Under the pieces are notes generated by a model that worked only from the letters and a program-made list of their open reading frames with translations, made no database searches and was not told the origin of the DNA. A DNA stretch of 64,000 bases from Devosia sp. FKR38 (GTDB taxonomy: Bacteria; Pseudomonadota; Alphaproteobacteria; Rhizobiales; Devosiaceae). This document shows, piece after piece, positions 1 to 8,007 of the stretch. Location: NCBI RefSeq assembly GCF_005222805.1, contig NZ_STGC01000005.1, positions 2,375,256 to 2,439,255 of the forward strand. Direction: 5' to 3'. Every line of letters begins with the position of its first letter. Position 1 is the first letter of the stretch. The position numbers and the translations under genes are program-made.

Positions 1-450
1 GTCGACAAACAGCCGTGCCGCAATCTCCGCCTCGGGCAAGACCTCGCCCTCTAGCGCCCCAGAGCCGCCACTGATCAGCACTTTGGCCTGGGGATAAAGT
101 CGCGCCAATCGCAGCGTCTCCATCAGCCGGTCGCCGGCATCATTGAGTTCGGTGATCCCGCGCACCGCGCTCACCCGGCCCACTGTGGCGCCGCCCAGCA
201 TGATGATGGTCGAGACATCGCCCGGCATTTCCGCCGGGCGCGCAAAGCGCTCTTCCAGCGGATTGATCAAAAGGAACCCAAGCGTCGTAAAGCTGCTGGC
301 GCCCAGCAGTACCAACCCCAGCCCGCCTATCGCCAGCCCGGCACACACCCGCCGCCACGCGACCAGCACGGCGCCAGCCAGCCCGAGCAGAAAGATCAGG
401 CTCAGCGGCTGCACCAGCAGCCAGAAGATTTTCGACAGCACGAAGAACAT
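1..450 (-). CDS. YdcF/ElyC/SanA-family (DUF218) membrane protein, partial
   Basis: This gene reads leftward from an ATG at 450 and stays open for 150 codons to the window edge, so its C-terminus is missing. The N-terminus has two hydrophobic stretches (about residues 1-30 and 35-55), read as membrane segments. They are followed by the start of a DUF218 domain: 'STIIMLGGATV' at about residue 80, then 'KVLISGGSGAL' near residue 130. ElyC/YdcF proteins have this layout and the E. coli member affects envelope integrity; no enzymatic reaction is established for the group. It is divergent from the ABC transporter that starts near 633. The family call is good; the cellular role is not shown by the sequence. 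Confidence 0.75.
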   Translation of the reverse strand, partial: MFFVLSKIFWLLVQPLSLIFLLGLAGAVLVAWRRVCAGLAIGGLGLVLLGASSFTTLGFLLINPLEERFARPAEMPGDVSTIIMLGGATVGRVSAVRGITELNDAGDRLMETLRLARLYPQAKVLISGGSGALEGEVLPEAEIAARLFVD

Positions 451-563
451 ATCCAGACATCCCTCTTGGTGGTTCCCGAGCCGATAGCGCGTCCGGCTGC
501 CGCTGACCATGACGAATTGTGCTTGCTATCTCACCGGCTTCTGCTTTTGTTGCAGGCGGTGAC

Positions 564-590
564 GGTTGCCAGCCTCAAAAAAAGGCAACC
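564..590 (+). other. Short inverted repeat in the leader of the ABC transporter operon
   Basis: GGTTGCC at 564-570 is the exact reverse complement of GGCAACC at 584-590, with an A-rich loop of 13 bases. A second small stem (CCTGC/GCAGG, 607-621) lies just before the ATG at 633. They could form structure in the 5' leader of the operon. There is no further evidence of a regulatory role. Confidence 0.25.
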
Positions 591-632
591 ACCAAACAGG
601 AAGGTGCCTGCCCCGAGCAGGTCTGGGTGAGC

Positions 633-1430
633 ATGGCGATCGCGGCGGCCTCAGGTGAACAGCACATGCCAGTCGTCGCCGTGCGCGACCTGCATAAGTC
701 CTTCGGAGCCCTCGAGGTTCTCAAGGGCATATCCTTTTCCGCCCGCGAGGGTGAGGTGGTTTCGCTCATCGGTTCATCGGGTTCGGGCAAGTCGACCCTG
801 CTGCGCTGCATCAATATGCTCGAGGTGCCCGACAGCGGCACGGTCAGCATTGATGGCGAAGAGATTCGCCTGCGTGGTACGACGTCAGGGCGCCAGATCG
901 CCGATGAAAACCAGATTCGCCGCATCCGCTCCGAGCTGGGCATGGTGTTCCAGAGCTTCAACCTGTGGGCCCACATGACCATTCTGGAGAATGTCATGGA
1001 GGCGCCCCTGGTGGTGCAGCGCCGCGCCCGGCCCGAGGTCGAGCAGGAAGCGCTGGCCATGCTGGGCAAGGTGGGCATCCGCGAAAAAGCCGACGCCTAT
1101 CCGGCCCAGCTCTCCGGCGGCCAGCAGCAGCGCGCCGCCATTGCCAGGGCGCTTTGCATCAATCCCCGCGTCATGCTGTTTGATGAGCCCACATCTGCGC
1201 TCGATCCCGAGCTGGAAGTGGAAGTGCTGCGCGTCATCAAGGTGCTCGCCGACGAAGGCCGCACCATGGTGCTGGTCACCCATGACATGGAGTTTGCCCG
1301 CTCCGTGTCCGATCGCGTCATCTTCCTGCACCAGGGCATGATCGAGGAAGAAGGCTCGCCGGAGGCCGTATTCGGCAACACCCAGTCGCCGCGCCTCCGA
1401 CAATTCCTCAACGCCGCCAACCACCAATAA
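633..1430 (+). CDS. Polar amino acid ABC transporter ATP-binding protein (HisP/ArtP type)
   Basis: This is the cytoplasmic ATPase of an amino-acid importer. With the ATG at 633 the protein has 265 residues: Walker [10 protein letters not shown] (47-55), Q-loop MVFQ (104-107), signature LSGGQQQR (160-167), Walker B MLFDEP (181-186) and switch histidine in VTHD (215-218). The open frame extends to a GTG at 519, but that extension looks non-coding. The ATGs at 633 and 666 are the realistic starts; 666 has AGGTGA about nine bases upstream and may be the true one. The binding protein and two permeases follow on the same strand, which makes a complete HisPJQM-type set. The substrate cannot be read from the ATPase. 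Confidence 0.9.
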   Translation: MAIAAASGEQHMPVVAVRDLHKSFGALEVLKGISFSAREGEVVSLIGSSGSGKSTLLRCINMLEVPDSGTVSIDGEEIRLRGTTSGRQIADENQIRRIRSELGMVFQSFNLWAHMTILENVMEAPLVVQRRARPEVEQEALAMLGKVGIREKADAYPAQLSGGQQQRAAIARALCINPRVMLFDEPTSALDPELEVEVLRVIKVLADEGRTMVLVTHDMEFARSVSDRVIFLHQGMIEEEGSPEAVFGNTQSPRLRQFLNAANHQ

Positions 1431-1483
1431 GCCGACCCGTCGCTGGCCCGCCGGCGACCCAAGACCGACCAAAGGAGATATCG

Positions 1484-2236
1484 ATGAAAAAATTCCTTCT
1501 CACCGCCGTAGCGCTGATGGCGCTGGGCACGGCCACCCAGGCCCAGGAAACGGTGCGGATCGCCACCGAGGGCGCTTATGCCCCCTGGAACTTTCTGGAT
1601 GACGCCGGCAAGCCGGCCGGCTTCGAGATCGACCTGGCTGCCGCCATCTGCGCCAAGGCCGAGATCACCTGCGAAGTGATCACCAATGACTGGGATTCCA
1701 TCATCCCCAACCTGCTCGCCGGCAACTACGACGTGATCATGGCCGGCATGTCGATCACCGACGAGCGCCTTGAGACCATCGACTTCACGCAGAACTACTT
1801 CCCGCCCGATCCGTCGCGCTTCATCGCCCCGTCTGGCGCGGGCATCGACATTGCCACCCTCGAGGGCAAGCGCGTCGGCGTCCAGGGCGGCACCATTCAG
1901 GCCGCCTATGCCGAAGCCAATCTTGCCGGCAAGAACACCGTCGTTTCCTTCGGCACCGCCGATCAGGCCATGGCCGATCTGGGCGCTGGCAATCTCGACA
2001 CCATCCTCGCCGATGGCGCCTATCTTGAGCCCGTGGTGTCCGCATCGGGCGGTGCCTTTGAGTTCGTCGGCGACGACGTGATGATCGGCAACGGCGTCGG
2101 TGCCGGCCTGCGCAAGGACGAAGCCGAACTCAAGACCAAGTTCGACGACGCCCTGACCGCCCTCAAGAAGGACGGCACGCTCGACGGCCTGATCGCCAAG
2201 TGGTTCGACGGCCGCGGCCCCTATTTCGCTGAATAG
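1484..2236 (+). CDS. Amino acid ABC transporter substrate-binding protein (HisJ/ArgT family)
   Basis: This is the periplasmic binding protein of the importer. The ATG at 1484 follows a strong AAAGGAGAT ribosome site. The 250-residue protein starts with a signal peptide (cleavage expected after 'ATQA', residue 20). It then shows family-3 binding-protein landmarks: 'TEGAYAPWNF' near residue 30, 'GFEIDLAAAI' near 45, the 'NDWDSIIPNLLAGNYD' block, and 'DGLIAKWFDGRGPYF' at the C-terminus. Family members bind lysine, arginine, ornithine, histidine or opines; the ligand here is not fixed by what I can see. It lies 53 bases after the ATPase gene. Confidence 0.9.
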   Translation: MKKFLLTAVALMALGTATQAQETVRIATEGAYAPWNFLDDAGKPAGFEIDLAAAICAKAEITCEVITNDWDSIIPNLLAGNYDVIMAGMSITDERLETIDFTQNYFPPDPSRFIAPSGAGIDIATLEGKRVGVQGGTIQAAYAEANLAGKNTVVSFGTADQAMADLGAGNLDTILADGAYLEPVVSASGGAFEFVGDDVMIGNGVGAGLRKDEAELKTKFDDALTALKKDGTLDGLIAKWFDGRGPYFAE

Positions 2237-2252
2237 GTCCAACATGTGCGCT

Positions 2253-2281
2253 CACCCCTTTCCCCTGGCGGGCGAGGGGTG
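2253..2281. repeat. C/G-rich inverted repeat after the binding-protein gene
   Basis: CACCCCT (2253-2259) pairs with AGGGGTG (2275-2281). It sits in the 182-base gap between the binding-protein and permease genes. It resembles the C-rich/G-rich elements near 29594, 40502, 55395 and 58490. It may attenuate read-through and so leave the binding protein expressed above the permeases, but no T-tract follows. Confidence 0.4.
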
Positions 2282-2418
2282 GGCGCGCCAAGCGCGAGAC
2301 GGATCAGGGGGCTGCCTCCGCATATGCTGATTTCTTACTCATCCAATCCGCTGTATCCGCCCCATCGGGCCGGCATGCTCCGCCTGGGCATGCGGCCAAC
2401 CTGCGTGCGGGTCACCCC

Positions 2419-3228
2419 ATGATGGACGACATCGCCTTCTGGCTGGGCTACCTCACCAACGGCAAGCACCTCACCTGGTATGCCAGTTTCCAGTTCACTA
2501 TTTTCGCAGCCCTGGCCGGCGGCGGGCTCGCCGTGGTCTTTGGCCTGATCGGCGCCACGCTCAAGAATTCCCGCTTCTGGCCGCTGCGCCTGATCGGCTC
2601 GATCTATTCCTCCATCGTGCGCGGCGTGCCCGATGTGCTGTTCTTCCTGTTCTTCCCGCTTGCCTTCGAGCAGGGCGTTGAATGGCTGATGGCCACCCAG
2701 CTCTGCACACCCGAGACACTGGCCGCGCAATCGGCGGCCTGGCCGCCCTGCAAGGACGCCAACTGGTTCCTTGGCACGCCCGAATATCTCATCCTGGCCT
2801 CTGTCTCGCTCGGCCTGGTCTATGGCGCCTTTGCCACCAATGTCATTCATGGCGCGCTGCGCTCGGTGCCCAAGGGGCAGCTCGAGGCGGCCCGCGCCTA
2901 TGGCATGTCGGCCCGCCAGGTGCTCTGGCGCATCCACATCCGCCAGATGTGGATCTATGCCCTGCCCGGGCTCTCCAATGTCTGGATGCTCATCGTCAAG
3001 GCCACCTCCCTGCTCTCGCTGCTGCAGATCGCCGACATCGTGCTCTGGGCAGACCGTCTGGGCGCCCCCAATTTTCTGCCCACCGTTGGCCTGGTGCATG
3101 AGGACTGGCGCTGGCGCTATTATCTGGTGCTGTTTGTCTTCTACATCCTGGTCACGCTGGTCTCAGAACGCGCCTTTGGTGCCCTGATGCGCCGCGCCGG
3201 CCGCGGCATTCTCAGTGAGGCCCGCTGA
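2419..3228 (+). CDS. Amino acid ABC transporter permease (HisQ type)
   Basis: This is an inner-membrane permease of 269 residues with an N-terminal 'TWYASFQFTIFAALAGG' segment and several further hydrophobic helices. The cytoplasmic EAA loop, which contacts the ATPase, reads 'EAARAYGMSARQVLWRIHI' near residues 155-173. A 35-residue insertion between the first helices ('TPETLAAQSAAWPPCKDANW') is longer than usual in HisQ-type permeases. Two adjacent ATGs (2419, 2422) are possible starts. The gene overlaps the next permease gene by one base, so the two are probably translationally coupled. Confidence 0.88.
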   Translation: MMDDIAFWLGYLTNGKHLTWYASFQFTIFAALAGGGLAVVFGLIGATLKNSRFWPLRLIGSIYSSIVRGVPDVLFFLFFPLAFEQGVEWLMATQLCTPETLAAQSAAWPPCKDANWFLGTPEYLILASVSLGLVYGAFATNVIHGALRSVPKGQLEAARAYGMSARQVLWRIHIRQMWIYALPGLSNVWMLIVKATSLLSLLQIADIVLWADRLGAPNFLPTVGLVHEDWRWRYYLVLFVFYILVTLVSERAFGALMRRAGRGILSEAR

Positions 3229-3962
3229 TGGAGCGTTTCCTGGCTGAACTGGCCCTTTTTGCACCTGCGGTGGTGTTCAACGTCTATTTCGCCGCCGCCT
3301 CTGTCCCGCTCGGCTTTGTCATGGCCGTGTTCCTCGCGCTGGGCAAAAACTCGGCCAATCCGCTGATTTCGCGCCTCAGCCGCGGCTACATCTATGCCTT
3401 CCGCGGCTCGCCGCTCTTCATCCAGTTCTTCATGGTCTATTCCCTGGCGCTGTCGTTCAACGTCAGCCTGTGGAAGCCCATGGGAATATCCTGGTTTGTG
3501 CTGCACCCCCTGTTCATCGGCCCCCTGGTCCTGGTGCTCAACACGGCCGCCTACACCGCCGAGATCTTCTATGGCGCCCTGCGCGCCGTACCCCGCGGGG
3601 AGATCGAAGCCGCCCGGGCCTATGGCATGAGCCAGCGCCAGCAGTTCCGCCATGTCATCTGGCCCAATCTCATCCGCCTCGCCTGGCCCGCCTATACCAA
3701 TGAGGTGGTCTTCCTTTTCCATGCCACGGCCATCGTCTATTTCGCCCTGCCGGTCATCGGCCAGCAGAAGGACCTGATGATCACCGCCAAGGAGCTGTTC
3801 GAGCGCGACTACAATGCCTTCCTGCATTTCTCGGTGGCCGCGCTCTATTTCCTGGCAGTGTCACTGGTGGTGTTCTTCCTGTTCGGTCTGGTCTATCAGC
3901 GCTTGATGCGACACATGCCGGCAGCCCCCGGCATGCGCTTTGCCCCCAAGTGGATCCGGTAG
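3228..3962 (+). CDS. Amino acid ABC transporter permease (HisM type)
   Basis: This is the second permease, 244 residues long. Its start overlaps the stop of the previous gene (TGATG). It has the 'GYIYAFRGSPLFIQFFMVY' motif typical of HisM/GlnP permeases near residue 50 and the EAA loop 'EAARAYGMSQRQQFRHVIW' near 125-143. It should form a heterodimer with the upstream permease. Two further genes of different families follow within a few bases, which suggests they share the transcript. Confidence 0.9.
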   Translation: MERFLAELALFAPAVVFNVYFAAASVPLGFVMAVFLALGKNSANPLISRLSRGYIYAFRGSPLFIQFFMVYSLALSFNVSLWKPMGISWFVLHPLFIGPLVLVLNTAAYTAEIFYGALRAVPRGEIEAARAYGMSQRQQFRHVIWPNLIRLAWPAYTNEVVFLFHATAIVYFALPVIGQQKDLMITAKELFERDYNAFLHFSVAALYFLAVSLVVFFLFGLVYQRLMRHMPAAPGMRFAPKWIR

Positions 3963-3967
3963 CCAGC

Positions 3968-4270
3968 ATGAAGATCATCGCCGACCTCACCATCGTGCCC
4001 ATGGGCGTGGGACCATCGGTCTCAAGCTATATCCGCGACATCGCCGACATCATCGCACGCTCCGGCCTCACCCATGTCATGCATGCCAACGGCACCAATA
4101 TCGAAGGCGAGATGGCTGACGTGACGGCTCTGGTGGAAGCCTGCTGCGCCCATCTCAACCAGCGCGGCGTTGAGCGGGTCTTCTGCACCCTGGTGTTCTC
4201 CACCCGCACCGACAAGCCGCAGACCATGGCCGACAAGCTGGCCAGCCTCGCGCCCCGGGATCCGTCATGA
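3968..4270 (+). CDS. MTH1187-family thiamine-binding protein (DUF77)
   Basis: The gene encodes 100 residues from the ATG at 3968, five bases after the permease stop. The start 'MKIIADLTIVPMGVGPSVS' and the later 'HANGTNIEGEM' match the small ferredoxin-like MTH1187/YkoF-related family, whose members bind thiamine or pyrimidine moieties. It overlaps the following hydrolase gene (ATGA at 4267-4270). An in-frame extension to 3950 is less likely. Why a thiamine-binding protein sits in an amino-acid transporter operon is unclear. It may bind or sense a transported compound, which is inference only. Confidence 0.8.
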   Translation: MKIIADLTIVPMGVGPSVSSYIRDIADIIARSGLTHVMHANGTNIEGEMADVTALVEACCAHLNQRGVERVFCTLVFSTRTDKPQTMADKLASLAPRDPS

Positions 4271-5409
4271 CTTTCGCCCTGCACCAGACCATTCTGCCCG
4301 GCGATACGCCTGGCGCCGCCACCACGCTCTATAGCTACACCATGGGGCCCGAGGACGCTGCGACGCGCGTGCATATCCAGGCGGCGCTCCATGCCGACGA
4401 ACAGCCCGGCACCATGGCGCTGCACCACCTGCTGCCCAAGCTGCACGCCGCCGATGCCGCCGGCCAGCTGCGGGCACATATCACGGTCTTCCCCTCGGTC
4501 AATCCGCTGGGCCTTGCCACCACGAGCCTCCGCCATCACATCGGCCGCTATGACACCCAGACCGGCGTCAACTACAACCGCCGCTGGCCAGACCTCTATC
4601 CGCATATCTCCCCGGCGCTGCGCGGCCGGCTCGGCGCCGATGGCCGCGCCAATATCCGGACCATCCGCGCTGCGGTGCTCGCCTGGATCGACAGCCAGAC
4701 GCCCGTCACCGCGATCCAGCGCCTGCGCCTGCATGTCCTGCGCTCGGCCGCTGCCGCCGACATCGTGCTGGACCTCCACTGCGATGACGATAGCCTCAAG
4801 CACATCTTCACCTCGCCCGAACTGATGCCAGGCCTGCAGGATCTCGCTGACTGGATGGGCGTGGCGGCAACGCTCACCGCAGAGGACAGCGGCGGCAGCT
4901 CCTTTGATGAAGTGCTGCCCACGCTCTATCGCAAGGCGCGCCAGGCCAATCCCGACCGTCCCATCCCCATCGGCGCGGAAACCGCAACGCTCGAATATCG
5001 CGGCCGCGCGGACAGCTTTGACGATCTTGGTGCAGCCGATGCTGCGGGCCTCTTCGGCTTTCTCGCCAGTCGCGGCCTCATCGATGCCGATCCCGGGCCG
5101 CGACCTGACCCGGCCCCCGCCCCCACGCCCTTTGAGGCCACCGAAGTTCTGCGCGTCGATACGCCGGGGCTGCTCGCCTATCGCGCCGCCTTGGGTGATC
5201 GCGTCAGCGCCGGCCAGCCCATTGCTGATCTCATCGCTATGGATGGCCCCGAGGCCTTCCTTAAGCGCACGCCGATCCTGGCGGGCACCGACGGCTTTGT
5301 GCTCTCGCGCGTCATGGCCAAGTATGTCCGCCGCGGCGACAGTATCGCCAAGATCGTTGGCACCACAGTCCTGCCCACCCGGGCTGGCGGCTATCTGCTG
5401 GAAGATTAG
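4267..5409 (+). CDS. Succinylglutamate desuccinylase/aspartoacylase-family metallohydrolase
   Basis: This is a 380-residue zinc carboxypeptidase-fold hydrolase. The zinc ligands are visible as 'ALHADEQPG' (His-x-x-Glu, near residues 40-43) and 'LDLHCDDD' (His near 177). The last 100 residues after a Pro/Ala-rich linker ('PRPDPAPAPTP') look like the lipoyl-like C-terminal domain common in this family. Family members deacylate N-acyl amino acids. Coupling to an amino-acid importer suggests it processes an imported N-acylated or amidated amino acid, but the substrate is unknown. It converges with the GGDEF-EAL gene and overlaps it by four bases. Confidence 0.82.
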   Translation: MTFALHQTILPGDTPGAATTLYSYTMGPEDAATRVHIQAALHADEQPGTMALHHLLPKLHAADAAGQLRAHITVFPSVNPLGLATTSLRHHIGRYDTQTGVNYNRRWPDLYPHISPALRGRLGADGRANIRTIRAAVLAWIDSQTPVTAIQRLRLHVLRSAAAADIVLDLHCDDDSLKHIFTSPELMPGLQDLADWMGVAATLTAEDSGGSSFDEVLPTLYRKARQANPDRPIPIGAETATLEYRGRADSFDDLGAADAAGLFGFLASRGLIDADPGPRPDPAPAPTPFEATEVLRVDTPGLLAYRAALGDRVSAGQPIADLIAMDGPEAFLKRTPILAGTDGFVLSRVMAKYVRRGDSIAKIVGTTVLPTRAGGYLLED

Positions 5410-7805
5410 CTGGCCAAAAGCCCCAGTTTGCGTTCAGCCTCGGCCTTCACTTCGGCGGCGCGTCCCGGCACATTCTTGAGCAGGTAAAGCGGCAGGTCGA
5501 TACTGTCCAGCGGCCGCGAGAACAGGAAACCTTGCAGCTGGTTGCAGGCGATGCCGGCCAGGAAATCGGCCTGTTCGCGCGTTTCGACGCCCTCGGCGGT
5601 GATCTTGAGCTTGAGCGTCTTGCCCAGCGAGGCAATGGCCTTGAGAATGTCGCGCGACACCTCATTGTCACTTGAGGCATGCACGAAGGACCGGTCGATC
5701 TTGATCTTGTCGAACGAGAACTTCTGCAGATAGCTCAGGCTCGAATAGCCCGTGCCGAAATCATCCATCGCAATGGTGACGCCCAGCGCCCGGATTTCGG
5801 CCAGCTTTTCCACGACCTGGTCCGGATTGTCGATCAGCAGGCCTTCGGTGATCTCGATCTCGAGCCGCTGCGGCGCCAGGCCCGACACGGCCAGCGCCCG
5901 CTGCACCACCTGGGAAATGTCCGAGCGGCGGAAGTGCTTGGCCGACAGGTTCACCGCCACCGTCAAATGGTCCGGCCAGGTCACCGCCGCTTTGCAGGCC
6001 TCAAAGATCGTCCAGTCGCCGATATCCACGATCAGATTGGAGTGCTCGGCAATCGGAATGAACTCGGCCGGCGCCACCAGGCCCCGGATCGGATGGTTCC
6101 AGCGGATCAGCGCCTCAAAGCCCACCGGCTTTTCGTCGTGCGCCGACACCAGCGGCTGGTAATAGAGCACCAGTTCCTGATTGCCGATCGCTTCGCGCAG
6201 GTCGCCCTCCAAGAGGCGCCGCTCGCGCGCCTCGGAGTCCATTTCGCTCTCGAACAGGCGATAGATCGAGCGGCCGTCGGCCTTGGCGCGATAGAGCGCC
6301 AGATCGGCATTGCGCAGGATCTGGTCGGGCCGCGTCCCATTGAGCGGCGCCATGGCGATGCCAATGCTCACACCGACGCTCACTTGCTCGTCGTCGATAA
6401 GATAGGGCTGCTTGATGTCATGGATCAGCCGCTCGGCCAGGGCCACTACATCGGCCTCTTCACAGTCGCTGGGCAGCAGCAGTGCGAACTCGTCGCCGCC
6501 CAGCCGCGCAGCCATGTCGGCATCGCGCACCACATTGGCAATGCGCCGCGCCACCTGCACCAGCAGCCGGTCCCCGGTCATATGACCGCGGCTGTCATTG
6601 ACCGATTTGAAATGGTCAAGATCAAGAAACATCAGCGAGAACGGCGTGCCGTAGCGCTCCAGCCGGGCCACGCAACTGTTCAGATTCTCGCTGAACTTGG
6701 TCCGGTTGAGCAGGCCGGTCATGGAGTCATGGTGCGCCAGCATGGTGATACGCCGCTCGGCCAGCTTGCGCTCAGTGATGTCCGATCCCGTGCCGATATA
6801 GCCCAGATAGGTGCCGATCTCATCAAAGGCGGGCTTGCCCGTCAGGCTCCACCAGCACTCCACGCCATCGGCCACCACCAGCAGATTGACGTCCTGGAAT
6901 GTCTCCCGGTTTTCGATGTCGGCTTCCAGATGGGTGAACATCGGATCGCCTGGCGGCGTGATACAGCGCAGGAAATGCACGAAGTCGGCGCCCAGCAGCG
7001 CCGCCTCCGGCACGCCCGTCGCCGCCGTCAGACCCGCCGAAACCCGGTTGATTGCACCGTCGGCGTCGGTGCCCCAGATCCAGTCCGAAATGCTCTGCTC
7101 GAACTCGCGCAGCAGCAGGCCGATAATCTCGCCCTTTTCCTCCACCAGCGTCTCGGAGGCGCGATGCGCCACAAAAGCCGAGGCATGGTAGAAGCTGATG
7201 GTCACCAGGATGAAGATAAACGTCAGCAGCAGCGCGCCCTGCGCCCAAAAGTCAGGGGTATTGTCAAAGGCCGTCACCAGCCCCAGCGCCCCGTCGATCA
7301 GGGGAATGACAAAGGCCGCCAGCGCCTGCGGATAGTTCACCAGGGCCATCATCGCCACACAGGCCAGCCCGCCTGCGCCGATTACGGCTGCGCCGCGAAT
7401 GGTGGCGTTGTCGGCGCTGGGTAACAGGTTCAGCACCAGCGCCCAAGCCATGCCGAGCAGCAGGGCATACAGGATCGTGCGTCGTCCGCTCTTGTGCGGC
7501 GCCGAATAGGCCGTGGTCCGCACATGCCGGAATGCCAGATAGACCGAGTGCAACTGCAGCGCCACGATCACGCCGACGGCGCCAGCCAGGGGCCAGAAGC
7601 GCGGCGTTCCCCAGCTCAGTGTCAGGAACACGGCGGCCACGGCAATCGATGCCGCCAGCATGGCCGGTGTCATTTCGGCCACCGAACGCAATTGCTGGTG
7701 CAGCAGTTTCTGCCGGACAATGGGTGACAGCCCGTCCGCGCCGATGGCACGGTCGACAAAGCGGTTAACCACTGAGAACAGGCCGCTGCCCGGAATGCGA
7801 GTCAT
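5406..7805 (-). CDS. Membrane-anchored PAS-GGDEF-EAL cyclic-di-GMP protein
   Basis: This 799-residue protein should make and/or degrade cyclic di-GMP. About six hydrophobic helices lie at residues 45-210, followed by a PAS domain (about 235-345). A GGDEF domain with an intact GGDEF motif follows (about 436-440), then an EAL domain with 'FEALIRW' (about 562-568) and 'DDFGTGYSSL'. The active-site motifs of both output domains look intact, so either activity is possible. I chose the ATG at 7805, which has AAAGTG upstream; a GTG at 7811 is the alternative. It is divergent from the PLP enzyme gene at 8008 and shares a 202-base intergenic region with it. Confidence 0.88.
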   Translation of the reverse strand: MTRIPGSGLFSVVNRFVDRAIGADGLSPIVRQKLLHQQLRSVAEMTPAMLAASIAVAAVFLTLSWGTPRFWPLAGAVGVIVALQLHSVYLAFRHVRTTAYSAPHKSGRRTILYALLLGMAWALVLNLLPSADNATIRGAAVIGAGGLACVAMMALVNYPQALAAFVIPLIDGALGLVTAFDNTPDFWAQGALLLTFIFILVTISFYHASAFVAHRASETLVEEKGEIIGLLLREFEQSISDWIWGTDADGAINRVSAGLTAATGVPEAALLGADFVHFLRCITPPGDPMFTHLEADIENRETFQDVNLLVVADGVECWWSLTGKPAFDEIGTYLGYIGTGSDITERKLAERRITMLAHHDSMTGLLNRTKFSENLNSCVARLERYGTPFSLMFLDLDHFKSVNDSRGHMTGDRLLVQVARRIANVVRDADMAARLGGDEFALLLPSDCEEADVVALAERLIHDIKQPYLIDDEQVSVGVSIGIAMAPLNGTRPDQILRNADLALYRAKADGRSIYRLFESEMDSEARERRLLEGDLREAIGNQELVLYYQPLVSAHDEKPVGFEALIRWNHPIRGLVAPAEFIPIAEHSNLIVDIGDWTIFEACKAAVTWPDHLTVAVNLSAKHFRRSDISQVVQRALAVSGLAPQRLEIEITEGLLIDNPDQVVEKLAEIRALGVTIAMDDFGTGYSSLSYLQKFSFDKIKIDRSFVHASSDNEVSRDILKAIASLGKTLKLKITAEGVETREQADFLAGIACNQLQGFLFSRPLDSIDLPLYLLKNVPGRAAEVKAEAERKLGLLAS

Positions 7806-7976
7806 AATCACTTTATGACCCGGCAGCGCTTAATATTGCGTGTGTTCGTGCCGTGGGACAAACTGTCAGTGTCTGGAAACCACCCGTTAATCGTTACCCA
7901 AGTTCTTCTGCTACACGGAAAATAAACTCTAGGGCTTAAGCGGACTTTCAAGGACGTTCTCTAAATTCCGTTTTGA

Positions 7977-7992
7977 AGGACCGGTAAGGTCC
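7977..7992 (+). other. Small hairpin just upstream of the PLP-enzyme start
   Basis: GGACC and GGTCC flank 'GGTAA' shortly before the GGAG ribosome site and the ATG at 8008. It could influence initiation. The rest of the 7806-8007 intergenic region is relatively AT-rich and should hold divergent promoters, but I see no confident -35/-10 pair. Confidence 0.25.
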
Positions 7993-8007
7993 ACCTGGAG
8001 AGCGTTG

